A stretch of DNA of 64,000 nt from Sipunculus nudus (lineage: Eukaryota; Annelida; Sipuncula; Golfingiida; Sipunculidae). The number at the start of each line of letters is the position of its first letter. The stretch's first letter is position 1. The translations under genes were made by a program, and so were the position numbers. Under the pieces are notes generated by a model. That model had not been told where the DNA came from. It made no database searches and saw only the letters and a program-made list of their open reading frames with translations. This document shows, piece by piece, positions 56,401-64,000 of this stretch. The stretch covers positions 20,766,176 through 20,830,175 of the forward strand of contig CM049311.1 of NCBI GenBank assembly GCA_026874595.1, in the 5' to 3' direction.

Positions 56401-57691
56401 CCGCAGAAAAGGCAGTCTTGGGCTTGTCTTCCTCCTTGATTTCCATCTGCCAGTAGCCAGCCTGTAAATCTAAGGAGGAAAACCACTTTGACCCTACCAG
56501 AACATCTAAGGTTTCCTCAATTCTAGGGATGGCATAAGAGTCAGTAATGGTTTTTTCATTTAGTTTGCGAAAGTCAACACAAACACGCAAGGTGTTGTCT
56601 TTCTTTCTCACTAATACAAGATTAGATGAGTAAGGGCTATAACTTTCTCTAATAACCTCACTGTCTAACATGTCCTGAATATGCTGCCGAACCTCCTCAT
56701 ACATACCAGGTGGTATACGTCTGTGGGGTTCTTTGAATGGCTTATTATCAGACAGGTTTATCTCATGGACAACAGTGGAAGTTCTACCCAAATCTGTATT
56801 TGATTTTGCAAACACAGATTCCCACCGATGCAGTAACAACTGGACTTGACTAAACTGTTCAGCTGTAAGATTGGGATTTATCTGGGTGGAACAGTTAGTT
56901 TTGTCACTTTGATCAGGTATTTGTTTTGGCAAAACAGAAACACTGTGAAGACTACATAGAGTAGATTTAACAGGTATTTTAACAATCCTGGCAGTCAGAT
57001 TACATAATCTGACTGGCACTTTCTGGACAGTCTGTTCTTTAGGGACACTAACCACACTGGGGCATACTGTTAAGCCAGGGGGAAGAGCGGATCTTACTTC
57101 CTCTGTCACTGCAGCATTAATGTTGTGAGCACCTTTCACTAGACCCCAGATGGTCACCATTTCATTAGGTTTAATCACCATAGGATGTTTCTTAGAAGAC
57201 ACAACTGTACCAATATGATCACTATTTATACACTGGAATGCACAAGCCCATTCAACTGGAACATTTGTGTTACTCAACTTACTGGAGGGATGGTTGTCTC
57301 TGACACATCTGATTACATTTGTGCCTATTATCATGGGTACCTGCTGATTGTAATGATTGTCTTTAACTACTAGCACTGGTGCCATCACCTCACAGTTTAG
57401 TCCTGGTACCTTAATGTTCAATTCACAATATCCTAAGTATGGTATGGTTTGACCATTGGCGCTGTATATTTCTAGTCCCAGCCCGGTTAGCGAATGAAGT
57501 GGTCTATATGTCAAATTTTGTCTATAGAACTGTTCACATACAGTGCTAACCATAGAACCAGTATCTATCATGCACAGGCAACTTAGGCCTTCAACCTGAA
57601 TTTCAGTTTCATTGCTATCTCCTACCAACTTTTCTATCAGATCACCATTACTGTTGGGGCTACATACAGAAGGGCCTCTGTCTCGCCCCAT
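53429..57691 (-). CDS. pol: Ty3/gypsy Pol polyprotein (protease-RT-RNase H-integrase), intact
   Basis: An uninterrupted frame of 1420 codons from the first ATG; it stays open 5' of that ATG into gag, where a -1 frameshift should enter it. Domains with residues from the ATG: retropepsin-type aspartic protease (DTGS, 43-46); reverse transcriptase about 330-540 with YLDD at 471-474; RNase H about 625-750 (HTDAS 633-637, DADALSR 743-749); integrase with an HHCC zinc finger (H899, H904, C934, C937) and the DDE triad (D966, D1025, E1061). The tail beyond about 1250 is acidic and low-complexity, with no chromodomain recognised. All catalytic residues are present, so Pol looks competent even though gag has a stop. 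It replicates the element's RNA and integrates the DNA copy. Confidence 0.95.
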   Translation of the reverse strand: MGRDRGPSVCSPNSNGDLIEKLVGDSNETEIQVEGLSCLCMIDTGSMVSTVCEQFYRQNLTYRPLHSLTGLGLEIYSANGQTIPYLGYCELNIKVPGLNCEVMAPVLVVKDNHYNQQVPMIIGTNVIRCVRDNHPSSKLSNTNVPVEWACAFQCINSDHIGTVVSSKKHPMVIKPNEMVTIWGLVKGAHNINAAVTEEVRSALPPGLTVCPSVVSVPKEQTVQKVPVRLCNLTARIVKIPVKSTLCSLHSVSVLPKQIPDQSDKTNCSTQINPNLTAEQFSQVQLLLHRWESVFAKSNTDLGRTSTVVHEINLSDNKPFKEPHRRIPPGMYEEVRQHIQDMLDSEVIRESYSPYSSNLVLVRKKDNTLRVCVDFRKLNEKTITDSYAIPRIEETLDVLVGSKWFSSLDLQAGYWQMEIKEEDKPKTAFSAGPLGFYEFNRMPFGLTNAPGSFQRLMERCMKSLNMKECIIYLDDIIIFSDTFEEHLKRLDSVFSCLAQNGLKLKPSKCSFLQQRVKYLGHIVSEDGIETDPEKIEVLRKWPIPKGVDDLRTFLGFTGYYRKFVKDFATIAKPLTDLVVNVPKRKRRKPQTGVQKGSSWKWGSEQQKSFECLIQKLTSAPILAYADYTKPFIVHTDASRTALGAVLYQEQDGQERVIAYASRVLRPSESNYPAHKLEFLAMKWAITKKFHEYLYGNQFVVRTDNNPLTYVLTSAKLDATGHRWLAELSNYNFSIKYRSGKINKDADALSRYPHPQDMGSTAEITPDMVQAIGDACTLGRNSASVAACECLLLSAQTDNLTANTVGSFPSSLQTYSKVELQMAQRQDRTISRVIYLLEKGKRPQGVDVREEDPEVQKYLKQWPKLCFHEGLLWRRTSRFGVTRWQLVLPYKLRETALTGLHDDAGHQGRDRTLALVSQRFYWPNMATDVEKRVKFCVRCICRKTPSTFHNASLVNITSSQPMQLVCIDYLQLEESSGGYSNILVITDHFTRYAQAIPTRNQTAKTTARVLFDHYFVHYGFPGRLHSDQGRNFESSVISNLCKIVGIEKSRTTPYHPRGNGMCERFNHTLLNMLGTLQEEQKKSWKNFVPALVHAYNATQHDSTGFSPFYLMFGRHPRLPVDIVLGIDPNEQDSRGCNDYAGSLRQKLKTAHEIALKESCKSGEKHKEYFDKKVRESVLQKGDRVLVKNVGVKGKHKLADRWSNTVHTIVDQHNPDVPVYIVKPENNKGSSKVLHRNMLLPFISLPILEPSSHVNSVPLRQPAHAEQRAESPLESDTGSDDDNTIYITDMCPRQQTHNAQSEDNYENIRLSTDSAPDVDNGNCTEVNIKSDSEHSFHMIDKVNDSDRTGECVYTETSPEIVSAECTESEGILAVNDGTNEAQYEIDNASVPRRSNRVRLKPHWMRGGDWVVQSLVYNDQAVYV

Positions 57692-57715
57692 TGACGAGGC
57701 CTTTACTGGTTTAAC
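57673..57715 (-). promoter_or_regulatory. -1 ribosomal frameshift signal at the gag-pol junction
   Basis: On the element strand, in gag frame, G TTA AAC (57715-57709) fits the X XXY YYZ-type slippery class. It is followed by a 7-nt spacer and a stem-loop: GGCCTC-GTC pairs with GAC-A-GAGGCC (one bulged A, 10-nt loop; 57701-57673). The gag stop TAA (57705-57703) lies in the spacer. Pol is exactly in the -1 frame. GTTAAAC is an established slippery heptamer in other systems; its use here is inferred. Confidence 0.75.
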
Positions 57716-58785
57716 GCTTGAGGATTGTGTGTCGAATTAAAGTGTGACTGACCACCCCGTCCACGTCCACGTGGCTGGTATCTCTGAGCCTGATAGAAAG
57801 GTGGAGGTCCCCCTGCCTGTCTAGGTGCACTATTCTCTAATGTCTGTAATCTTCTCTCAATAGCCTCTAGTTTAGCTACAACCCTGTTGATATCAGAATT
57901 TGCCAGCTTAGGATCCGACTGTTTCTTTTCTAGTGCCTCTAACCTACCTATGATACGATCTATATTGACCTCTGTTGATTGTGTATTTGCGGCCTGTTGT
58001 AAGCTATGGACCCTCCTAGTCCGAGACCCAGTCCATTTATCATTTTCCTTCAACTCTTGCTCTATGGCTCTAACTTCTCTTCTTAATTGGTCAAAATCTT
58101 TTACATAATCAAATTTGTGACGAGTGGCATTTTTCAGACTTTCATGACACAGCCCTGACCAAAATTTGGTTCTAAGCATTTCATTTGTAGCTCTACTCTC
58201 AATCATACCTTTTTATTTTGCTTTCTGTAGCAGCTCTTCTAACCTACACCCCCATGCAGCCACACTTTCTCCTTCTCTTTGCTTTTCCATGTAAAAGGAT
58301 TGTAGGAGAGCTTCACCCGTTACCACAGTACCATAGATCCCCTCAAGTTTGTCAACAATTTCTTCCAGCGTAGCACCCTCACCCATTTGCAGCAAGATTT
58401 TTGCTGTATCCCCTTTTAAGGATTTCCTTACAGCTTGGGTAAGTACTGGTTTAGAATACAGGCCATCCCTAGTTAAGCAACGTATCTCAAATCTCCTAAC
58501 ATCAAAGGAGACTTCTGATTTAGGGGTTGGAAATTCCCCTGAAAATGTGGACACTCTTGGAATCTGACCATAAACTAAACCGCTGCTGGCCCCCTGACTA
58601 TCTAAGACCCCTGGTGATGCTGCGGTTAGCGATTCCTCTGCCACCCTTGACACTTTATACTTCCCAGTTCTGTGTAAGTAATCAATTATCTTTTGTACAT
58701 CTGCATCATAGACATCAGCATCTGTCTCAGCTTTAAGGGTCTTTGTTTCAGCTTCTGTTTTAAGGCCTACTGGTTTTGTTTCCAT
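57703..58785 (-). pseudogene. gag: Ty3/gypsy gag, interrupted by one in-frame stop
   Basis: Starts with ATG at 58785 and runs in one frame to the TAA at 57703, about 360 codons, broken once by TAA at 58215-58213. The first part has the capsid-like retrotransposon-gag core (ILLQMGEGATLEEIVDKLEG, then ALLQSFYMEKQREGES with an AWGCRLEELL helix), resembling the PNMA-type gag of metazoan gypsy elements. The second part has a coiled-coil (QLRREVRAIEQELKE; LEALEKKQ; LEAIERRLQTLE) and a Gly/Arg-rich nucleic-acid-binding end (RGRGRGG). No CCHC zinc knuckle is seen. Gag would form the intracellular particle. The single stop may be a recent null mutation or a read-through site. Confidence 0.88.
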
Positions 58786-59737
58786 ATTGATGACCCTAAT
58801 AGAATACTATACCAGATTACTTCAAGGCAAATGTCTGTACACCTTAATAAAGTAACCCTATTTTACAAAGAGAACAAAGCATATGACACTTGTATGTACG
58901 CATTAAAGCAAGTACTGACAAGTCTTAATAAAGTAACCCCAATTTACAAAGGGAATAAATTAAATGACACTTGCATTTACACAGTAAAGCAAGTACTGAC
59001 ATCCATAACCAATCAGATGGTGGGTGGTTATTGTACAGCCATCACCACAAAAAAATGTGTTGTACTGTAATTAGTAATGGTACAACAGGTCAGGTTTGGG
59101 TTAGACTTGGGTTACTTTTATACTTGGGTACCACAGAAGTGGCATTGGTACTATATACATTACTTACACATCAGGTCTGCAAATGACATGATTACAATTT
59201 TATGCACTAAACACATCTACAGCACTTGCTGTAAAAAGAACAAAGTTACTTATGTGTGTATTAACATATGGTTGTCAGTTATGGCACACTAATGTGTTGA
59301 ATACCACACTACCAATCAAGCAATAATATTTATCAGACAATAGTTTTCCGGTACTATATACCAAGTGATAACCTTAAGTGCAATAGTGATGAAGTTTGCA
59401 TACATAAACTTATACATGTGACTTATCTGAGCAAGAAGTCCAAGAAGTGCAAGTCAGTTCCAGGTGATCATTAATACACAGTGTCCATTCTGCACACACA
59501 AAAGTCCCAAGCACATTGTTGAGGCTCAAAACAAGTCCTTTGGTACACAATGGATCCACGACATGCTCCAGAGAGTCCCAGAGAGTCCCGCCAAAGCACC
59601 TGGTCTGGGGGGTAGAGGCAGCTGTCCACAAACCACCATGCAGCCCTCAGCAAGGCACCACAGCCCATACCCATCGATCCTGGTCAAGGCAAAATAACCA
59701 GGATGCTAGTCCAGCCTTGTAGTCCCAGTAGCTTCAT
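58786..59737 (-). other. Long untranslated leader of the Ty3/gypsy element
   Basis: About 950 bases between the primer binding site and gag. It holds a two-unit tandem repeat (roughly 58840-58920 and 58921-59000) with AATAAAGTAACCC, TTTACAAAG, ATGACACTTG and AAAGCAAGTACTGAC in each unit. No open frame of note. A packaging signal would be expected here but cannot be identified. Confidence 0.7.
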
Positions 59738-59755
59738 GCCCCACGTTGGGCGCCA
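59738..59755 (-). other. Primer binding site, tRNA-Lys type
   Basis: On the element strand TGGCGCCCAACGTGGGGC lies 3 bases inside the 5' LTR. It starts with TGG, complementary to a tRNA CCA end, and matches the 3' end of metazoan tRNA-Lys(CTT) as I know it, over 18 nt. Confidence 0.88.
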
Positions 59756-59758
59756 AAT

Positions 59759-60675
59759 TGTCGCAGTGTGTTTTGGTAACAGACCACAAAAAGCACTAGA
59801 AGATACTGGAACCTTTATTTACCTGCAAATAACATACAGGGATCTGATCTGATAACCTGTAAAGCTGGCCAGCACACTGTCACCAATGCAAATGTGTTCT
59901 ATTATATACTATTGGCTAACACAATATTATTCATATATTAAAATATTACAGTGGCAACAGTGGCTTTAAAAGTCCAAGCCAAATATTAAGCCTGACAATA
60001 ACTACATGACTTAGTCCTCACAATATAGGAGTTTCAAGGTGAGTATTCCACAACAAATAAGTTAATTCCTTTAAATAATTGTTAATATTATCCATATATT
60101 AAAGTACTACAGTGGCAACGGTTGCTTTAAAAAAAAGACCGAGCCAAATACTAAGCCTGACATGACTACATGAACTAGTCCTCACAATATAGGAGTTTCA
60201 AGGTGAGTATTCCACAACAAATAAGTTAGTTCCTTTAAATCTCAGTTTACTGTATATGTCAGTTTAAATGACAATTTACTTCCTTCTTATAAAGGGAATT
60301 ATATATAAAAAATAACCACATGCAAGACGGGTAATAAACAAACCTGAGAACATACCTGCAAATAACATACAGGGATCTGATCTGATAACCTGTAAAGCTG
60401 GCCATCACACTGTCACCAATGCAATGGTAGGCTCAGCTGACCCTACTCCCAGCATGCCTTTCACTAATTTACATGTCATGCATGGTTGACACACAATGCA
60501 AAACTACAAGTTTCCCTCTCAAATTTAAATAACAGGCACTGGTGTAGTGCATCTGGACAAAACTGGTAGTCTGTAAGCTGGACACTACAAACAAGTGCAT
60601 CCAGGCATATATAATACTGGTAAAAGGTTAAAGCACATGAAAAAATAATGAATACAAAAATAAGCCTGTGACACT
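59759..60675 (-). repeat. 5' LTR of the Ty3/gypsy element
   Basis: Differs from the 3' LTR by one base (CCATCACA versus CCAGCACA near 60404) and one A fewer in an A-run near 60310. It should carry the element's promoter; no TATA box is assigned. Confidence 0.92.
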
Positions 60676-60895
60676 AATAAAAATAATATTAATATTTATA
60701 TTAATATTAATAATTATAACAATAACAACAGTATTATTTTTATTATTATTATTACTATTTTTTTATCATAATAATATTTCATCTTATTTTATTATAAGGT
60801 AGCGATGTTGGCACTTATTCCGGATAAATGTTAGTCCTCGTACTGTTGTTGTGATAACTGTAGCATTAGATAGTTTACGGTAACTACAAACAAGC

Positions 60896-63848
60896 ATGGC
60901 GGCCACCAGGGCAGTAGCCGTCAATGTCATTCGACAGTTTGGAAGGAAAAAACGATTATTGGAATCGTCTTCCATGGTATGTTTAATAAAATGCTGTCAT
61001 CAGAACCCTCATATATATTTTGAATGTGTAACGAGTCGCACTTCAGATGGAACAATAATACTACGTAAATACTTCTATTATCGCCCAGTGACGTCCATGC
61101 CATATGATGGGGGGGGGGGGGGGGGGTAATATTATATAAAGCATTTATATTTATTAAGTCTATGCATTTGACATAAGTGAGATTGTACGGCAGAATTATA
61201 GAAACCAGGCTTCAGCCTAACGCCGGTACAACGGATGTCGCATAATAAATTGTTTCCTGGGAAAGGCCGATACATATTATTTTCCTCAGAATTCCCGTAT
61301 TTAATTTTGCTCATAACTGGAGTTTATTATATTAGAGGAGGAGGGGTCCGGGGAACCTGGGTTCCCCGTCTGAACGGGGGTGTGGGGGCGGAGCCCCCAC
61401 CTAAAGCTTAATTTTCCTGTTAAAATAGTAAATGGTTTCCCATTTTCGCGATAGATGCCTCTTTAATCGCAGATTATAAATGAAAAAAACTTGCTCCTGC
61501 TGGTATCTCATCTTCACGGCTCACTTAGTAGCCTGTAGGGTTCCTAGTCTAGAGATCATAGGTTCGATTCCCGATTCAGGCGACATCTGATGCTCAGTAG
61601 TTATTTATGTTAGAAGAGTTGAGTGTAGGGACATCTACAGAGAAAAGTAGGAGTTAAAATAGGGAATGAGAGGAGACAATTTTATTTATAATATATGTTC
61701 CTCAATAGAAGCGAAGCCTGTGTTCTATAGTGGCTCTGAATGTACAAACTGTGACAAAGTTAAGAAATTATCTCCACTCATTGTCCCATTCTTCCTCCCA
61801 TTAATCTTATGAAATAATAAATTAATAGGTCACGGCAGATTTTGCTCCCTTTGTGTTCCTGCTTCATGAGCCTCTTATGACATTAAGACTATTTTATTGT
61901 TGCAATGTATCCATTGCCAGAAAAATGGATACCATCCCAGCGAGGAGAGCACAGAGCCAAAGTTGTTATGTTTTATAATATAATATAAAGCATTTTTATT
62001 TATTAAGTCTATGCATTTGACATTAATGAGAATCTGGGAATGATCATTGAATGGAGGCAACATTGCGGAATGCACAAAAATAAAGAAATTATATACACTC
62101 ATTTTCTCATTTTTACCTCCCATTAATCTGATTAATTAATAGGTCAAATTTTGTTCCCTCTGAGTTCGCGCTTCATCAACCACTTATTACATTAAGACTG
62201 TTTCATAAAGGGGGCACTCAAAAATTCGAAACTGGTTTTGGTTCCAGGAAAACCGGTTCTGTATGGTTTCACCATGTATTTTTAAGTGGACGGTTTCAGT
62301 TTTTATAGAAATTATTTACAACATTGTAAATTATTTATTATTAATTAAATAAATTAATGATGAAAATTTTCTCAAACGTTAGAGGTCCATGCCTGGGCAC
62401 TTTGAGACCAAGTGAGAGTATTATTAATTGTGACTGGGAAATATATATTAAATTATGATGAAAATAGATTGTTTCTCTGCGTCTCATAACATGTACACCT
62501 GTCAGACAGCATGGATGCACAGGATACGCGCGACTCATCTTTAGCTATACATGGTTATAGTAGGGAATATTGAATTCAAAACACTTCAGAAAGAATGTTT
62601 ATATCTCAATCATTGCTTATTAAACTCCAACAGGCCTCAACAGTATCCATTAATAAAATAATTAACAAAATTGCACTACTTTGGCCCACCTCCGCCATCT
62701 TGCCAGTATAATTATCGAGTGGGTGGTTTTGGCGAAACCGAAACCATCTCCGGAGATGGTTATGCAGTTTCCCTAAAACCAGTTTCAGTTTTGCTATTAT
62801 TAAGTGGAAGGTTTCCCGTAAGTGGCCGAAACCATTTTAAATTTCGAGTGTGCCCATAGCCATGTATCCTTTGCCAGAAAAGAAGATACCAGCCCAGTTA
62901 GGATTGCACAAAGCCAATGTTGTTTTATTTTGTTAAACCTTTCATGTACAGCACACCAGCATGACACTCTGCGTGCTTAGGCCTGTGTGCCAGTGGAGTG
63001 ATATGAAATGATAGCATATCATATTACTGGTCTCCTGTTTTATGTTATATAATTATGTTTTTCTCTTTGTACTTTTCAGGTAAGAAGGAGTTCCTCCAGT
63101 GCAGTATCTACATCATCAGGTCCTAATGCATCCAAAGAACCACCGCCAAGCACAACAGCCTCAGGAAAAGCTGAGAAGATCAGTAGAGCAATGAAAGCCT
63201 ACTTAGAAAGAGCAAAAAGTCATGGTCAGTTTCTGATAAATGAAAATAGGTTTAGAAAAAAAAACGTACCAATGTCTGCTTTGCAATGGCTGTCAACACT
63301 ATACCAACAATATCCTTTGCTCAGCTTGTAATCCTAACGAATAAGCTATGAGTAAGGAATTAACACAAAAGTAAATGTAAATGTACAAACCATATGGTAA
63401 ATCACATCTCTGTAGTGACCACAATAATTTTCTGCTCCTTGGGTAACAATCTCATAAACCATATAATGCATTGTTACATTGATCCTACTTGGTTCATATG
63501 GATTAACAGTTGAATTCCTTATTCTCTTTATGTGTTTTAAATGGCCCTGTACTGGGTCTCTTTACCATGTGCATTTTGAAAAAGCATGATGGCTAGAATT
63601 ATCATTTGGAACTTATTTGAATTTAAATATATTTTAATATGTTTTATACATGTTTTAAAATATATAAATTTAATTTCTGGAAAAAATGTTTGCTCCTATC
63701 TTGCTGCATGTTTCTGTTTTTCAACTGGATTATCATATTTGCAGAGAGCTTTATGAAGGAAGAAATAGCAGAATATGAAATAGGAAAACGTCATCTAGCC
63801 AACATAATGGGTGAAGATCCAGACACATTTGACCAGGAGGCCATTGAT
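60896..63848 (+). CDS. MRPS9: MRPS9 (mitochondrial ribosomal protein uS9m), 5' part, three exons
   Basis: Coding exons 60896-60976 (donor GTATGT), 63080-63224 (donor GTCAGT) and 63745-63848 (donor GTATGT); phases agree and the gene continues past the right edge. The first about 45 residues ([20 protein letters not shown]...) are Arg-rich with few acids, a likely mitochondrial targeting sequence. Then a Ser/Pro-rich linker, a helix ([18 protein letters not shown]) and the conserved block [20 protein letters not shown] followed by [13 protein letters not shown]. That block is characteristic of metazoan MRPS9 upstream of its S9 domain, which would lie beyond the window. The product is a small-subunit protein of the mitoribosome. 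Exons 2 and 3 have good acceptors (CTTTTCAG-like, TTTGCAG). Confidence 0.9.
61109..61127. repeat. Poly-G tract
   Basis: Homopolymer of about 19 G in intron 1 of MRPS9. Confidence 0.85.
61325..61600 (+). mobile_element. SINE-like insertion with tRNA-type B box
   Basis: A GC-rich head (palindrome GTGGGGGCGGAGCCCCCAC near 61380) is followed by TAGTAGCCTGTAGGG, reminiscent of an A box, and AGGTTCGATTCCCG (61570-61583), a near-perfect RNA polymerase III B box. Spacing fits a tRNA-derived SINE head. Absent from the second tandem unit. No clear poly-A or target duplication found. Confidence 0.5.
62211..62855. mobile_element. Short inverted-repeat element (MITE) in MRPS9 intron 1
   Basis: Left end GGGGCACTCAAAAATTCGAA, right end inverted GGGCACACTCGAAATTTAAA, so about 28 bases of imperfect inverted repeat. 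The first tandem unit lacks the element at the matching place. Inside, GGTTT/AAACC motifs recur many times, including ACCATCTCCGGAGATGGT, a perfect palindrome near 62743. No transposase. Confidence 0.65.
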
Positions 63849-64000
63849 GTATGTATATTAATCATTTTGTTTATAAATTGTATGTTATTTACAAGTGTTT
63901 GTAGGAATATCTGTGTGATATTATTCATATATAATTTTGATTCATCATAGAGCTGTATGCATTTCAAATTCATAATTACTATACAATGTCAAGAAATTCT

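Larger units (their letters stand above)
52084..60680 (-). mobile_element. Ty3/gypsy LTR retrotransposon, nearly intact, young
   Basis: A complete minus-strand element of about 8.6 kb. LTRs of 918 and 917 bp flank gag, pol, a primer binding site and a polypurine tract. The 5-bp direct repeat AATAA lies at 52084-52088 and 60676-60680; the locus is (TAA)n-rich, so this could partly be chance. Domain order protease, RT, RNase H, integrase is that of Ty3/gypsy (Metaviridae-type) rather than copia. The LTRs differ by only one base substitution and one A-run length change, so the insertion is recent. Gag carries one in-frame stop, so this copy as read could not make full Gag. No envelope frame follows pol. 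The region between pol and the 3' LTR (53023-53428) is non-coding. Confidence 0.93.
61137..62940 (+). repeat. Tandem duplication inside MRPS9 intron 1
   Basis: Two units: about 61137-61970 and about 61975-62940. Each starts ATAAAGCATTT.TATTTATTAA followed by GTCTATGCATTTGACAT, passes CCTCCCATTAATCT and AATTAATAGGTCA, and ends with ATGTATCC.TTGCCAGAAAA followed by AAAGCCAA.GTTGTT. The units are diverged and each has its own insertion: a SINE-like block in the first and a short inverted-repeat element in the second. Confidence 0.75.

Noticed and set aside
61535-61600. Possible tRNA gene in MRPS9 intron 1
   Set aside because: B box is good, but the cloverleaf is incomplete and the acceptor stem does not pair.

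Overview
This window is eukaryotic nuclear DNA from an AT-rich, repeat-dense invertebrate genome. Genes are split by long introns with mostly GT-AG boundaries. There are many (AT)n, (GT)n, (GA)n and poly-C/G tracts, tRNA-derived SINE-like pieces, MITEs, LINE fragments and one nearly complete Ty3/gypsy LTR retrotransposon. The style of the repeats suggests a lophotrochozoan, most likely a bivalve mollusc. That is inference: no species marker is visible.

The left 36 kb holds three complete six-exon copies of an M20-family peptidase resembling PM20D2 (peptidase M20 domain-containing 2, a cytosolic Xaa-Lys/Arg-type dipeptidase). Copy A (+, 6207-13285) and copy B (+, 26552-35424) are recent duplicates: exons, introns and several kb of 5' flank align. 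Copy C (-, 15758-20853) lies between them in the opposite direction and is more diverged. Reading frames, splice phases and metal ligands are preserved in all three. Copies A and B share a GC-AG intron 3 that is GT-AG in copy C. Comparing the A and B blocks exposes insertions present in only one of them: a TTAA-flanked MITE and a LINE fragment in A; a 336-bp-unit satellite-bearing element, a TTGGT/ACCAA-rich element and an intron 1 insertion in B.

From 37 to 52 kb the sequence is mostly intergenic and repetitive. It contains one two-exon gene on the minus strand (40866-45384) for a 625-residue, largely disordered protein that I do not recognise, and a few weak open frames.

From 52.1 to 60.7 kb lies a minus-strand Ty3/gypsy element with near-identical 0.92-kb LTRs, a 5-bp target duplication, a tRNA-Lys-type primer binding site, gag interrupted by one stop codon, and an intact 1420-codon pol. 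The gag-pol junction carries a textbook -1 frameshift signal (GTTAAAC, 7-nt spacer, stem-loop).

The right edge (60896 to the end) holds the first three coding exons of MRPS9 (mitochondrial ribosomal protein uS9m). Its first intron contains a tandem duplication whose two halves were invaded by different small elements. The genes do not form an operon or a shared pathway; the visible theme is local paralogue expansion of the dipeptidase and repeated transposon insertion.
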